From Selaginella moellendorffii (taxonomy: Eukaryota; Streptophyta; Lycopodiopsida; Selaginellales; Selaginellaceae): 64,000 bases of DNA. Below the pieces are notes generated by a model. The model was not told the origin of the DNA. It ran no database searches and was given only the letters and a program-made list of their open reading frames with translations. The translations under genes were made by a program, and so were the position numbers. The stretch covers positions 2,939,028 to 3,003,027 of the forward strand of contig NW_003314267.1 of assembly GCF_000143415.4 (NCBI RefSeq). The letters are read 5' to 3'. Shown one piece after another: positions 1 through 9,753 of this stretch; within the stretch, counting starts at the first letter, position 1; every line of letters starts with the position of its first letter.

Positions 1-213
1 GCGCCGCCCCGTCGCCAGATCATGTTGCCGGTGCACACCTCTCGCATTTGGACCAAATTAACAAGGTTGTCACGAGATGATTAAGAAAGAAAAAGATTTG
101 ACCTTTAGATCCCAGCGGTCCGAATGGGCGGTCCTTAAACTTTTGCCCCTTCGCAACTGCCGTGCGTTCAGCTGGCACAGATTTAGGGCTCTCAACTAGC
201 GCAGCACATCAGG

Positions 214-1786
214 ATGGTGCGGCGCGACAAATATGTCAAGGCCATGCCTGGCTACGGCGGCCATGTGCCCTGCATGCGCAACCACATTGTGGGGAGGAGT
301 TTCTCGGATTCCACAGTCCGTGCGTCGCAGTGCGAGAAGGCGTTTCGGCGGGATGATTATGCGAGTGTGGCGCCTCTGGTATGTGTCGGCCGCTCATCAC
401 GCACAATTTAGCACGGAGACGATCGAAACCTTGCGGTGCTGTGGCAGACTGTCGAGTCCCGGCCGCAAGGGAGGGACTTTCTCTACGCCCAGACCGCAAA
501 GACGGGATACGAGCTCCTGGACAAGAGGGCGCTGGAGCCTCGCATCAGCAAGAAGCGGCCATCCGGTGCGCTCTTCCATGCCACGGGGCGCCTGGATGTG
601 CGCGGCATGGAGTGAGTAACGAGCACACCGGAAGTCATGTTTATAATGGACATGTTTCGTGCACAGGAAAGTGGCAGGAACCACTGAAGAGTGTGTCACC
701 AAGACGGTCAAATCTGCATCACTTCCCGTTGCACCATACAGAGATCCCACCCTGCAGCTGCGCAAGTCCTTCCACAAAATGAGCTTGGAACAGCCCGAGA
801 TCCCCACCGTCCCGGGCTACACAGGTCACCAGGTTCTCTCTCTCTCTCTCTGCATCAACACAACATGGATTCCACCTCTTTGTGATGCAGCATGGGTCCC
901 AACACATATTCGGCAAATCTTATGGCTCAAGCAGACGAGAAATCATCACGGACCACTGTGTCCCAGACAAGCCCACTGTCAAGGAGCTCCTCTACTATTG
1001 GGACACGCGGCCTCAAGGCAAGCAGACCACCGACAAGCACAGGATACCCGGTTACCAGGTCTGATATGTATGTTACGTAGTGCAATCATCAAGAAACTTT
1101 GGCTTCTACGGCAGGGGTATATTCCCAGCAAGAGCAACCACGTCTTTGCTAAGACGGCCGGAGCGGCCTCAAACTTGGCTGCCTTGGCTGAAAATACGTT
1201 GAGAGAACGCAAGAATGCCGGCGGCCTGTACGAGCTTGTCGATAATCCACCACAGGTGAGCCATGCGAGGCATGCATGGGGCAAGCGTCTAACTCTGCTT
1301 GTTCCTTCCTCCAGGGCAAAGTCGACCTCTATGCACAAAGTCAGGAGCGCTTCTTCGAAGTGGAGCCTAGGCCCAACTACATAAGAGTGGACAAGAAAAC
1401 GACCAGGGTAAGCAAGATTATATAGCGTGCTCCTTTATTTCTCTTGTGGGATCCATGCAGCCGTCCATGTTTGAGCTGAGGCCCGACTACAGGGTGAGGT
1501 TGAAAATCTTTGATGACACTCGACAAGTGATGGAAGGCAAGCACCATGTCACGGGATACACCGGGCACGTCCATGCATCACAGGTTCGCGTCTTCATCCT
1601 CGCTTTGTGTGCGTGCCGCTCAGACTCTACCCCTTTCCGTTGCAGCACTTGTACGCCAAGTCGTACGGCAAGATCTCCCGAACGCTGCATGAGAAGCCAG
1701 CTATCCCGGAAACGTCGGAGCAGTACTTGAACTTCGCTGATTCTCGCGCGCTCGTAGATCAAGTCGACGACGTTACCATTTCATAG
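214..1786 (+). CDS. CIMIP2/FAM166-family ciliary microtubule inner protein
   Basis: Spliced gene of about six or seven exons. The diagnostic motif of the FAM166/UPF0605 (CIMIP2) family recurs three times: PGYGGHVPCMRNHIVGRSF near the N-terminus, PGYTGHQHGSQHIFGKSYG split by the intron that carries a (CT)n tract near 840, and GYTGHVHASQHLYAKSYG split by the intron ending near 1645. Proteins of this family sit inside doublet microtubules of motile cilia, so the likely role here is in the sperm flagellum. The ATG at 214 gives MVRRDKYVKAMPGYGGHVP directly. The first intron could be 33 bp (379-411) or 69 bp (379-447); both keep frame. Splicing around 1060-1120 is uncertain. The gene converges on the neighbour that ends at 1928. 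Confidence 0.8.
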
Positions 1787-1927
1787 CACAGGACACGCTT
1801 TTGTACAAATCCAGAAAGACGAGTTTTGGTTCAAACCTGTTGCTTTCGGAGCATCCAGCCTTTGGCACGCTCTAGCATGGAATGCCCTGCTCAACAAATG
1901 GTCAGAGGTAAACAGCTCAACACCGGC

Positions 1928-3266
1928 CTACGTACCTGGGTTGTTGTGTTTGGCTCCAAGGGATCCGTTGCCCGCGGACCAACTCCGCCTCAAACTGGTG
2001 TTGCTAGTAAGGAGGTTTTCCTTCTCCGAGTGCTTACGCCGCTTGGGTGAAGTCGACTTCGCTCTACTCGCGTTCTTGGACAGTTTAGAGTAGTGTTGAC
2101 CACGCCCAACACCTTGCCTCTTCTCCTGAGTCGCATCCTTGCACGTCTTCTTGCTTGCCTCTAACACCTTCAAAGGCCGCGGATTACTATGCTTCCAGCT
2201 ATGGCCTGTGGCAGCGATCTCGGAGTGCTTGTCTCCACGAGAAAAGTGCGCTGGAGGAACCGGTAGCCGAGAACCAAGGGAATAAGTGGCTGTCTCCGTC
2301 GCGAGCCGTGGACGAGTAACTGGTCTGTTCTTTGAGGGCAAGCGGTCAATCAGTGCCGGAAGCGACTTGACAGGAGATGTCTGTCCCTTCTTACCACGAA
2401 GCAATGGCACTTTCTGCGCTTTGTCCACTCCAGTCTTCTTAGCAGCTGGATGCTTGAACGGAGCTAATACCCTGAAATGCTTCGAGCTTGGCGGGCTTGT
2501 CGTCTCGTATGCAGGGTTTGGAAACATAACTGCATTCGACTGTGTGGACTTGATCTGCGATAACTTCCAACTCTTCTGAGCTTTTTTCACCTTTGTAACC
2601 TTCATGGATGGTGCCGCCGCTGGTGCTGGTGCCTGTACCGGTGCCGGTGACGCTACTGGCAGGGCGTTGAAGGTCTGAAGCTGTTCAATCTTGTCGAACT
2701 CCTGGATGCCCACTCCGCTATGCAAAGTAGCCGAGGCATCCCCTTTGGTTTGGCTATCTGCATGACGCCTGTCACGCTGTTTACTTGCAGAACCCCGCCT
2801 TGCTTCAAACAGTTGCGATACCCCACCAGAGAGTTCCTTTGCGTTCTTGGCAGCCGCGAGAAGATCCGAGAGTACCCGATGCACAGACTCAGCCGATTCT
2901 GACCAGTGCGTCCACTCAGCTACATACATCACGAAGGAGAGAAGTGTAAACCAATGGATGCCAGACAAACATTTTGGCGACAAACCTGCATTGGATAGCT
3001 TCGCCATCGCATCGTCATCGAGTCCAACTCTGCAGCAGAGAACACTGGGAAATCCTATACAGCACAGAAAAGCCGATACCTTTGGTCGCTTTTGGGGCTT
3101 TTGCAAGAAACAGCCATCCTGGTGACCTCGATCGCGGTCTGCAGCTGCTGCAGCCGAGCTACAATCTCATCCACCTGCGCGACCTGAAGATTAGAGCCTT
3201 GCGAGCGAAGGAGGCGCTCACCTTGTCAAGGGCCCTCTGGATTGGCGGAGGCTGATGCGCTTCCAT
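1928..3266 (-). CDS. possible TANGLED-like microtubule-binding protein
   Basis: Minus-strand gene with two to four small 5' exons (start MEAHQPPPIQRALDK at 3266) and one long 3' exon. The N-terminal segment KVAQVDEIVARLQQLQTAIE is a short helix like the start of plant TANGLED (TAN1), a division-site microtubule-binding protein. Further on is a basic, Pro/Ser-rich region with the phrase VMFPNPAYETTSP, which recalls the FPNP box of that family. The C-terminal half is rich in Lys, Arg and Ser and has no globular domain I recognise. The assignment rests on these short similarities only and could be wrong; the safe statement is a basic, mostly disordered protein. Its start lies 105 bp from the start of the divergent coiled-coil gene at 3372. 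Confidence 0.5.
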
Positions 3267-3371
3267 GGACGCCGATCAAACTAGCCCTTCCGCCCTAAGC
3301 CTGGCTCGAGGTTTAAAATGGGGGCCTGCCCATTTGCCCTAGCCCAACGGCTCTATTTTGCTTTCGAGAGG

Positions 3372-4881
3372 ATGGATGCTGGATCGACGCTTGGTATGGT
3401 GAGAGAGGAGGATTTCCTTGCGCGCAAGCTCGACATTCAGCTGGATTACTGGGCGGCGGAGAAATGGCAGCTGGAGAATCGACTTCTGGTGGTATGTTTT
3501 GTCGATTCATTCGAATGCTAGGGCTTAGGGGCTTCTCTTGCAGGGAGAGAGAGCTCACAGGCATACGGAGGCTTTTCAAAGCTATGAAAATGCGCAGCTT
3601 GCCCTCACACTGGGCCTTCAGCAGCACGAACTTTTTCTGAGCAAGCTCAAGCTGGGTATGTCAACGACGTACATCCTTCGCGCATGCTCAAAACCTTGCA
3701 ATGACAGATAGCGTTGTGGACGATCTTACGCATTTCCAGACCCGAGTGACACTACTGGAGAGCCAAGTTCGACTAGAAAAGGTGCTTGCCTGGTTACTCC
3801 TTCGCTGTAAGATTAATTGGCATACGTTACGCAGGAAAAGGTTGAGCGGCTCAAGCAGCAGCAGTCCCTCGGTGGACAATCCGTTTTAGCAACGAAGGAA
3901 GCGGAGTTTGTGGATAAGTTGCATGATGCATCACAGCAGATTCAGGATCTTCGGCAGGAAATCCACGGGTTGAAACTCGGCCATGCCACAGAAATGACCA
4001 AAGTTTCGAAGGAGTTGCAAGCTCTTCTCAGGGAAAGGGACTTCGTGTGGAATCAGCTGAAATGCTTGGAGGCCGATTTTTGCTGCCGCCTGAAAGAAAA
4101 AGAAGCGGTAGTGCTCGCTAGTCAAGAGGACATCGCGAAGCTTCGAGAGTGTAACGAGTTGGCGCAGAGAGTTGGTGATGAAAGAGCAGTGGAGCTGACG
4201 ATAACGAAGATGGAATTGAAGAAAGCAGAAGATGAGTCCCTGGAGATGAAAAATATGGTTGCCGAACTCATGTCAGAGAAGGTGCAAACAAGCGCAAGCG
4301 ATGAGCTACAAAATGCGTACAGAAGGCTTGAGGAGGTAAGGCTGGAAAATAGGAACCTGAAGGAGTTGTATGCTGAACTGGAGGCCAAGCATGACGAAAA
4401 AATGGTTCGCAGATTTAATTTGTCTGCTTGCTTTTCTTACTGTTCTGTTTCTTCCAGAGGCTGGACAAACCCGTGAAAACTGGAAAGAAGGACGTCACTA
4501 CGCGCAACTTATCGTCAGAAATGGAGGCCGCCGCAGGAGAGTCTGGGCAATGCAAGCGCTTGCGCTCGCGCTCTCGAAAAGCCAGAGGAGAAGGGGTACA
4601 CCTCCCTTCAAGCAAAGTTATACTTTTTCTAACACAAAATGCAGGAGAAGACTGCAAAGCGCACCAATCGTGGTGAGAACACTGGAAAGCGACGCCAGGT
4701 AGTGAGAAGTGCGCATGAAACACTCATCTGACTATTTAATTTATAGAACAAGACTTCAAGCTCCAGTGGCGGAAGGGTTCTAAGAGCAAGAGACTCGAGT
4801 GGCAGTGCCACAAACACTAGCTTTTTCTCAGCCTCGTTTAGTATTCCAAAGGTAAAGAATACACTCGCAGCGGTGAGATAA
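3372..4881 (+). CDS. coiled-coil protein of unknown function
   Basis: Plus-strand gene of about seven exons starting MDAGSTLGMVREEDFLARK. From about residue 60 to 270 it is almost pure heptad coiled coil, including QQIQDLRQEIHGLKLGH and YRRLEEVRLENRNLKELYAE. A basic Ser/Arg tail follows (CKRLRSRSRKARGEG). No catalytic domain is visible. The final exon reads through the possible donor at 4852 and stops at 4881. If that donor is used, an alternative last exon (about 4972-5007) would overlap the opposite-strand NOL9 gene. An in-frame upstream ATG at 3318 exists, but the peptide before 3372 looks like leader sequence. The family is not recognised; a golgin-like or microtubule-associated role is possible but unproven. 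Confidence 0.7.
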
Positions 4882-4887
4882 CAACGA

Positions 4888-7119
4888 TCATGACAAAGAA
4901 ATCTTCCTCTTGGGCAGTCGTCTTCGTAAAATAGATGAGCCGGTGCCTTCAACTACTTGACTTGTGCTCAGATAGGGGCACATGTATCCTTCCACCTGGT
5001 TTGTTAATTATATAACAACATTCTCTCTGTTGAAGCTACAACGAACCTGTAGTAGAGTAGCAGGAACGTCCACGCGACCTTGCAGTATAGTGTCCACTCC
5101 CTCGAGGACGTTTGGCGAGCATGGCGTAAGTATGTACAAGATGCGCCGGTCAGCATCGATAGCCCGGACAATACCTGAAAAAGGGGCAGGGGGACAGCTC
5201 ACTCGAATGCTAGCTGAAGAAACGCCGCTCACCGAAACCAACGCATGGGGGTTGCTCTTCTCCTCTGTGAGAGCTGGTAGCCAAACCAACAAGTTGAGCA
5301 TTCAAGCCGAACAACTTCTGAGATACTGGGACCTGTCCAAATCGTATACAAGAGTTGAGTTTACATGGAAGACCAGTCTGGAAGTCTCAACCTGGACATG
5401 AAGATGCACGATGTTGAGATCATCCGCTGAAACTTGATAAGGAACCTGGCAGGCTAGTGTTCTTGCAACTTCCTCAAATCGAAGGCCAAGCGAAGAATCG
5501 ATTCTATCGTAATCATGGAAGTAATGCACCACTCTGAGAGCTCTAAGCTGAGCAGCCGTCCTGACAGCACTAGGCAAAAATTAGTTCCACATGATGACGA
5601 ATGCGAAAGGCGCTGAGTGGGCATACCGGTCAGGCTCAGTCGAGCAGGAGAAAGCGCGTTCTAGATGAAGGACGGAGGCAATGTCATCAGGCAGCGGCGG
5701 AACACTCTCATCGTCTGCGGAGTGGATCTCTACCACATGCGTGGGCGTCGAATAACGCAGTATATCAACCAAGAGGTCGTATCCGACACCTTTGGAACGC
5801 AAAGTTAGAATACATGACAAGCGAGAAAAATCCTGGACCTGCCCGCCATCCAAGCGAGTTGATGACCAGCGGAATCTCAAGCGCGGCCCGTCGAAAAGAG
5901 TCGTAAAGATCCTTGAAGTATTTGACATATGCCTTTGGATCCGATTGTGGAGTTATGTCACCGTAGAAGAAGCACCTGAAAGATGCGGGTATGCGGGTCG
6001 GAAACGCAACATGAAAGTCGGAAAATATCATAAAACCTTTGCGGGACACGTAGATGTGAGACGGGAGAGCCTGCAATGAAAAGCATGAGAAAAGGAACGA
6101 TTCCAGAAGCGCTGATCCTTGCCAGTGATCGGTTCTTCAAGAACGTGAAGTGATAAGCATCCTGGGATTGTAAACTCTGGCTGGCCAACGTCGGCGTCGA
6201 GATATGCAACAGCTTTGTACCTGCATGAGCATGAGCGAGCCAGGTCTAAGACAAATCAAGAATCCACCTGGTCAGCAATCTGTTGACGAGGAAACGGGCA
6301 AAAGTCGACTTTCCCACGCCTTTCCCTCCGCAGACTGGAACAACAGGTGGAAGCCTGTCACATACGGACATTATCAAGTCGGCAGTGGACGACCACTCGC
6401 AAGGTATAATGGTCGGCCGCATGCGCTTCTGAGCTCCTTCCACAACATCACTGCTTATTTGTTTCCTTTTCCTGGATTCAGCATTTTGGTCAGAAGATGA
6501 GCGGGAGTCATCGACAATTTCCTGCAAACAGAAGACTTAAGGAGTGCCGGTCTATGTAACACAACTTACGAGAGTAAAAGACAGCGAGTCGTCATCCGGC
6601 TGCTCGAGGCTGCAGGAGCTGAAACGGAGGACGCACCCGCCTTGGCTCGTCTGGAATGTTAAAGCCGAGCATAGCGTCGAGCAAGATTTCACAAGAACTT
6701 CCGTGGCCCGAATAAGGGAGTAACCATGCATGGAAGCACTTCCTTCGGTCAGGCACACCATGGCACACCCATCAAACGCAAGAGTCTGCCAGATGCACAA
6801 GCGATCATGGGAGCGTCTCTCGTTGCTTGCGTACCTGGTTGGCCGCAAGCCGGACTATGGCTTTGTTGTCGTCCACAAGTTGAACGCTGCAGTAGAGTTA
6901 GGAGGTGGAGAACAACCAGAGCACCAGTACCAACCTGACGGCCTCTTCACTGATGGGGTGAGCGTTGCTCGCGGCCGGGAAAACCGTGCGCCTTCTCGTC
7001 CGGTCTTGTTTGCTGGTAGCGTGGTCCGCTCGCTTGCGTTTGCATGGCAGGCCCTTGACAAAGCACCGAGCGGCGAGGTTGAGGAAAATGCTCCTGCTGT
7101 CGGGCAGGAGGCCTTTCAT
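4888..7119 (-). CDS. NOL9: polynucleotide 5'-hydroxyl-kinase NOL9/GRC3 homologue
   Basis: Nucleolar kinase of the Clp1/GRC3 family, which phosphorylates 5'-hydroxyl RNA ends during pre-rRNA ITS2 processing. The Walker A loop is CGGKGVGKSTFARFL. It is followed across an intron by YLDADVGQPEFTIPGCLSLH, the hallmark of this family, then PVSHLRVPQRCFFYGDITPQ and INSLGW. The C-terminal part has GIVRAIDADRRILYI and LQGRVDVPATLLQVEGYMC. The start at 7119 (MKGLLPDSRSIFLN) is supported because two short exons (ending EEAVSVQLVDDKAIV and RLAANQTLAFDG) splice in frame into the conserved core. One intron has a GC donor at 6122-6121. The stop at 4888 lies 6 bp from the stop of the convergent coiled-coil gene. 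The TFB5 stop lies only 42 bp upstream of the start. Confidence 0.9.
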
Positions 7120-7161
7120 GGCGGTGGTGGGAAAGAGGGGGGGAGGGGGTTACAAAAGCCC

Positions 7162-7440
7162 TTAGGCCTGGAGTGGTTTCTCGTACGTGTTCTGGTCCCT
7201 AAACTCCTGAAGCCGCTTCTGGATCATGTCCACCACATTGGGCTGCACGAAGATGTTAGTGTCATCCAGCACGTAGATGATAAACTGCTGGGCCGCGGGG
7301 AGCTGGTCGTTCATGTGAATGACAAACTGCGCCATGGGTATGTCGCTGCACGCACCACGGCCACGGCCATCAAGCGCAAAAAGCAGCGGGCAAGTGTGAC
7401 GCACCAGCTCACCAGGACGCCCTTGATCGCCTGCACCATG
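7162..7440 (-). CDS. TFB5: TFIIH subunit TFB5/TTDA (GTF2H5) homologue
   Basis: Small two-exon gene encoding about 71 residues, the family's usual length. It starts MVQAIKGVLVSCD, where the Cys codon is rebuilt across the intron (exon 1 ends TG, exon 2 begins C), then continues IPMAQFVIHMNDQLPAAQQF, the conserved FIIYVLDDTNIFVQPNVVDM and a short C-terminal helix ending QNTYEKPLQA. TFB5 is the smallest TFIIH core subunit; it stabilises p52 and helps the XPB translocase in transcription and nucleotide excision repair. The gene lies between DUF3755 (91 bp upstream) and NOL9 (42 bp downstream) on the same strand, so promoter and terminator must overlap the neighbours. Confidence 0.9.
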   Translation of the reverse strand, partial: HGAGDQGRPGELVRHTCPLLFALDGRGRGACSDIPMAQFVIHMNDQLPAAQQFIIYVLDDTNIFVQPNVVDMIQKRLQEFRDQNTYEKPLQA

Positions 7441-7531
7441 GCGCCGCCCACCCCGCGCACGCCTACCTATAAGCCCTAGCTCCTCCTAAAATCTCTGTAC
7501 AAGAATAAGCCTAGCTAGTCCCCCCACTTTA

Positions 7532-8672
7532 TCACGGCTGCGACTTTGTGGGAAGGATGGTGTCCGCCAGCTCCCTGTTGATTGCAATCTGGAGCGGGGG
7601 CATGTGGCTCATGATCCCCGATACATTAGACATCCTGCCAGGGAAAGAAAAGCTGGATTAAGTTCTTGCAAGCCAGAGCATGTATGTATGAATGTACCCG
7701 TCGAGGAGCGCTTCCAGGTTGTCCCGGAACTTGGCCAGGAGATCCGTGTTCTCCTGGGCCTGCATCGCACCGCCCTTGTCAAGAAGCAGGACGTCAAAAA
7801 CAACAGCGACATACCTTGCCAGCAGCCAGGTTGGCTCGTATCTGCACAACCACTTGGAGGTTTTGGTCAAACAGCTCCCCGGCGGTGCCACCGATTGCTG
7901 CGGGAAACAAGCACAACGTCAGGCATCGAGAGTGAAGCAAAGTGGACCAACCTTCGTTTGAAATACCATCGTCGGCATCAATAGGAAGGGGCGCGGTAGA
8001 GTACATGGGCATGGAGCCGGTGTTGGTGCTCGTGTTGTTGTTGTTGTTGTTGCTGTTGCCGTTGCCGCCGGTCTTGGCCAGAGCTGCTGTTGATGGCTTC
8101 ACGTCTACAGTCTTATCCTGCCCAACGACCAACCAACGATCCAACGAGGGCCAAAGAAAAGAGACAAGTGCTCACCTTCTTGTCCTTGGATTTCTTGGAA
8201 GCGTTGTGTTGTTCTTCGGCCTTCCTCCGCTTGCCGACCTCCTTCTTCTGCAAAGCCCCCACAAGTCAGTGTGAGCTCCCTGGACAAAGGAAGAAAACAA
8301 CTCACGGCCATCCATCGGCATCGCAGAGCAACGTCCCTCACGCTCTTGTCCGACAGAAGGGCTGCGATCTTGATGTACTTCCACACGCCTGCCTCACTCC
8401 CAAAGCTGCAAGGAGAGCACACAGACAGAGGTTACGAGGAGGAAATACATGGAGAAAGGGACTGACGTGTGGAGGCTCTCGTCCAGAATGGATTGCTCCT
8501 CGGCGCTCCACTCAACAGCCAGGCCTGGATTGTGAAGAAGTTGGTGCTTGGAATCTGCGGGCGTTGGTGCTGCGCATGGTGGAGGAGGAGGAGGGGGATG
8601 AGTGCGAGCTCCATTGGCCATGGCCGTAGCAGCAGACTCCGATTTTACGACAAGGCCAACAGCAGTAGCCAT
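7532..8672 (-). CDS. SANT/Myb-like DUF3755 nuclear protein
   Basis: Gene of about seven exons. The N-terminus has a Pro run (residues about 26-32), then a SANT/Myb-like domain: AVEWSAEEQSILDESLH, VWKYIKIAALLSDKSVRDV and ALRCRWM, followed by a basic KKEVGKRRKAEEQHNASKK segment. The middle holds an Asn-rich run encoded by a repeated triplet. The C-terminus is the DUF3755 core: LFDQNLQVVVQIRANLAA and GIMSHMPPLQIAINRELAD, ending ILPTKSQP. This is a plant family of presumed transcription-related proteins with no firm molecular role. The start at 8672 (MATAVGLVVKSES) is the first ATG. It is 67 bp from the start of the divergent RING-CH gene. Confidence 0.85.
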
Positions 8673-8739
8673 TGTCCTATACTATTCCCGCCATAGCCCT
8701 AGCTCTAGGGCAGAGTAAAGGGGAAGGATATACTTTACG

Positions 8740-9687
8740 ATGGCCTCCTCCTCCTCTTCCACTGACACATCGCCCCTGGTAACTTCTCGCAGCGCCCAGA
8801 GCTCCGAGCAGGTGCTGTGCCGGATCTGCTTAGACTCGACAGGTGAGTGAGCGCGAGCGAGTCGCGATCTAGGTTATACAAATTATTCATTTCGTTCAAA
8901 TTTTGATCAGGCCATGACTTAATCGCACCTTGCCGCTGCAGAGGGACTCAGAAGTTTGTCCACAGGTCTTGCCTCGATAGCTGGAGAGCCGCCAAGGTGA
9001 AGCCTCGCTCACCATTTTCATTCGTGAATCGTCACTCAAACGGAGCGTGCAGTGCAGGAAGGATCCGCATTCTCACGCTGCACGGAATGCCGAGCGACGT
9101 TCCACCTGCGAGCCAATGTGCCACACGACAGATGGTGGCGAAGGCTCAAGTTCCAGCTGCTGGTGATGAGAGATCACGCCGCCATCGTCCTGGCTGCTCA
9201 GCTGGTAAGCCTTTGGACAATGCATGCCCCGAGGCTTGATAGCCTACACTCCTTGCAACAGGTTGTGGCATTTCTGGGCCTGGTGGTGTACCTGCTGTAT
9301 GGGAGGGAGCTTAAGGAGATGTTTGGATACTCGCGGCATCCTTACGGCTTCTATTCACTTGCAGGTTCGTTCGTGCTTGCCACTCCAAGGGAAACAAAAT
9401 CTAGCTTTTCTTCCCTCAGTTGTCGTGGCCCTCCTCTCGGGACTATCGTACGGATTCTTCGTTTCCATCATCTGCGGCCAACGAATCAGCAACCGGCACT
9501 ACCACGTCCTTGCAAAGCGCGAGCTGTCTCAAGTAAGTAACTTGTCATCTATAACAAGGTTATAGCACTTGGCTGAATTCACTTCAAGCAGGAATACGTG
9601 GTGCAAACAATCAACGATGGAGAAGAGGCACCGCCTAGCTTAGATCCCGTGCACGTCAATGAGCTCAAACGCCTTGGCCTCTACTGA
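8740..9687 (+). CDS. RING-CH (MARCH-type) membrane E3 ubiquitin ligase
   Basis: Six-exon gene encoding a RINGv zinc finger. The visible ligands are CRICLDSTG, then APCRCRGTQKFVHRSCLDSW, then FSRCTECRATFHLR, giving the C4HC3 spacing of RING-CH domains. After it come at least two hydrophobic segments, AAIVLAAQLVVAFLGLVVYL and VVALLSGLSYGFFVSIICG, so the protein is probably membrane anchored with the RING in the cytosol. The tail ends SLDPVHVNELKRLGLY. The Ser-rich start MASSSSSTDTSP at 8740 is the first in-frame ATG. Substrates cannot be inferred. It converges with OGDH; the two stop codons are 66 bp apart. Confidence 0.87.
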
Positions 9688-9753
9688 AAGTTGGGAAGTC
9701 TATTTTTTGATGATACAATGTATATCTGCAGAACGGAGAATGGAATGTTGGTG

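Noticed and set aside
1-213. Search for a gene upstream of the CIMIP2-like start
   Set aside because: Only the promoter and 5' UTR region seem present; no supported ORF.
6730-7479. 249-residue plus-strand ORF across NOL9 and TFB5
   Set aside because: Opposite strand matches spliced NOL9 and TFB5 exons with family motifs; this frame shows none.
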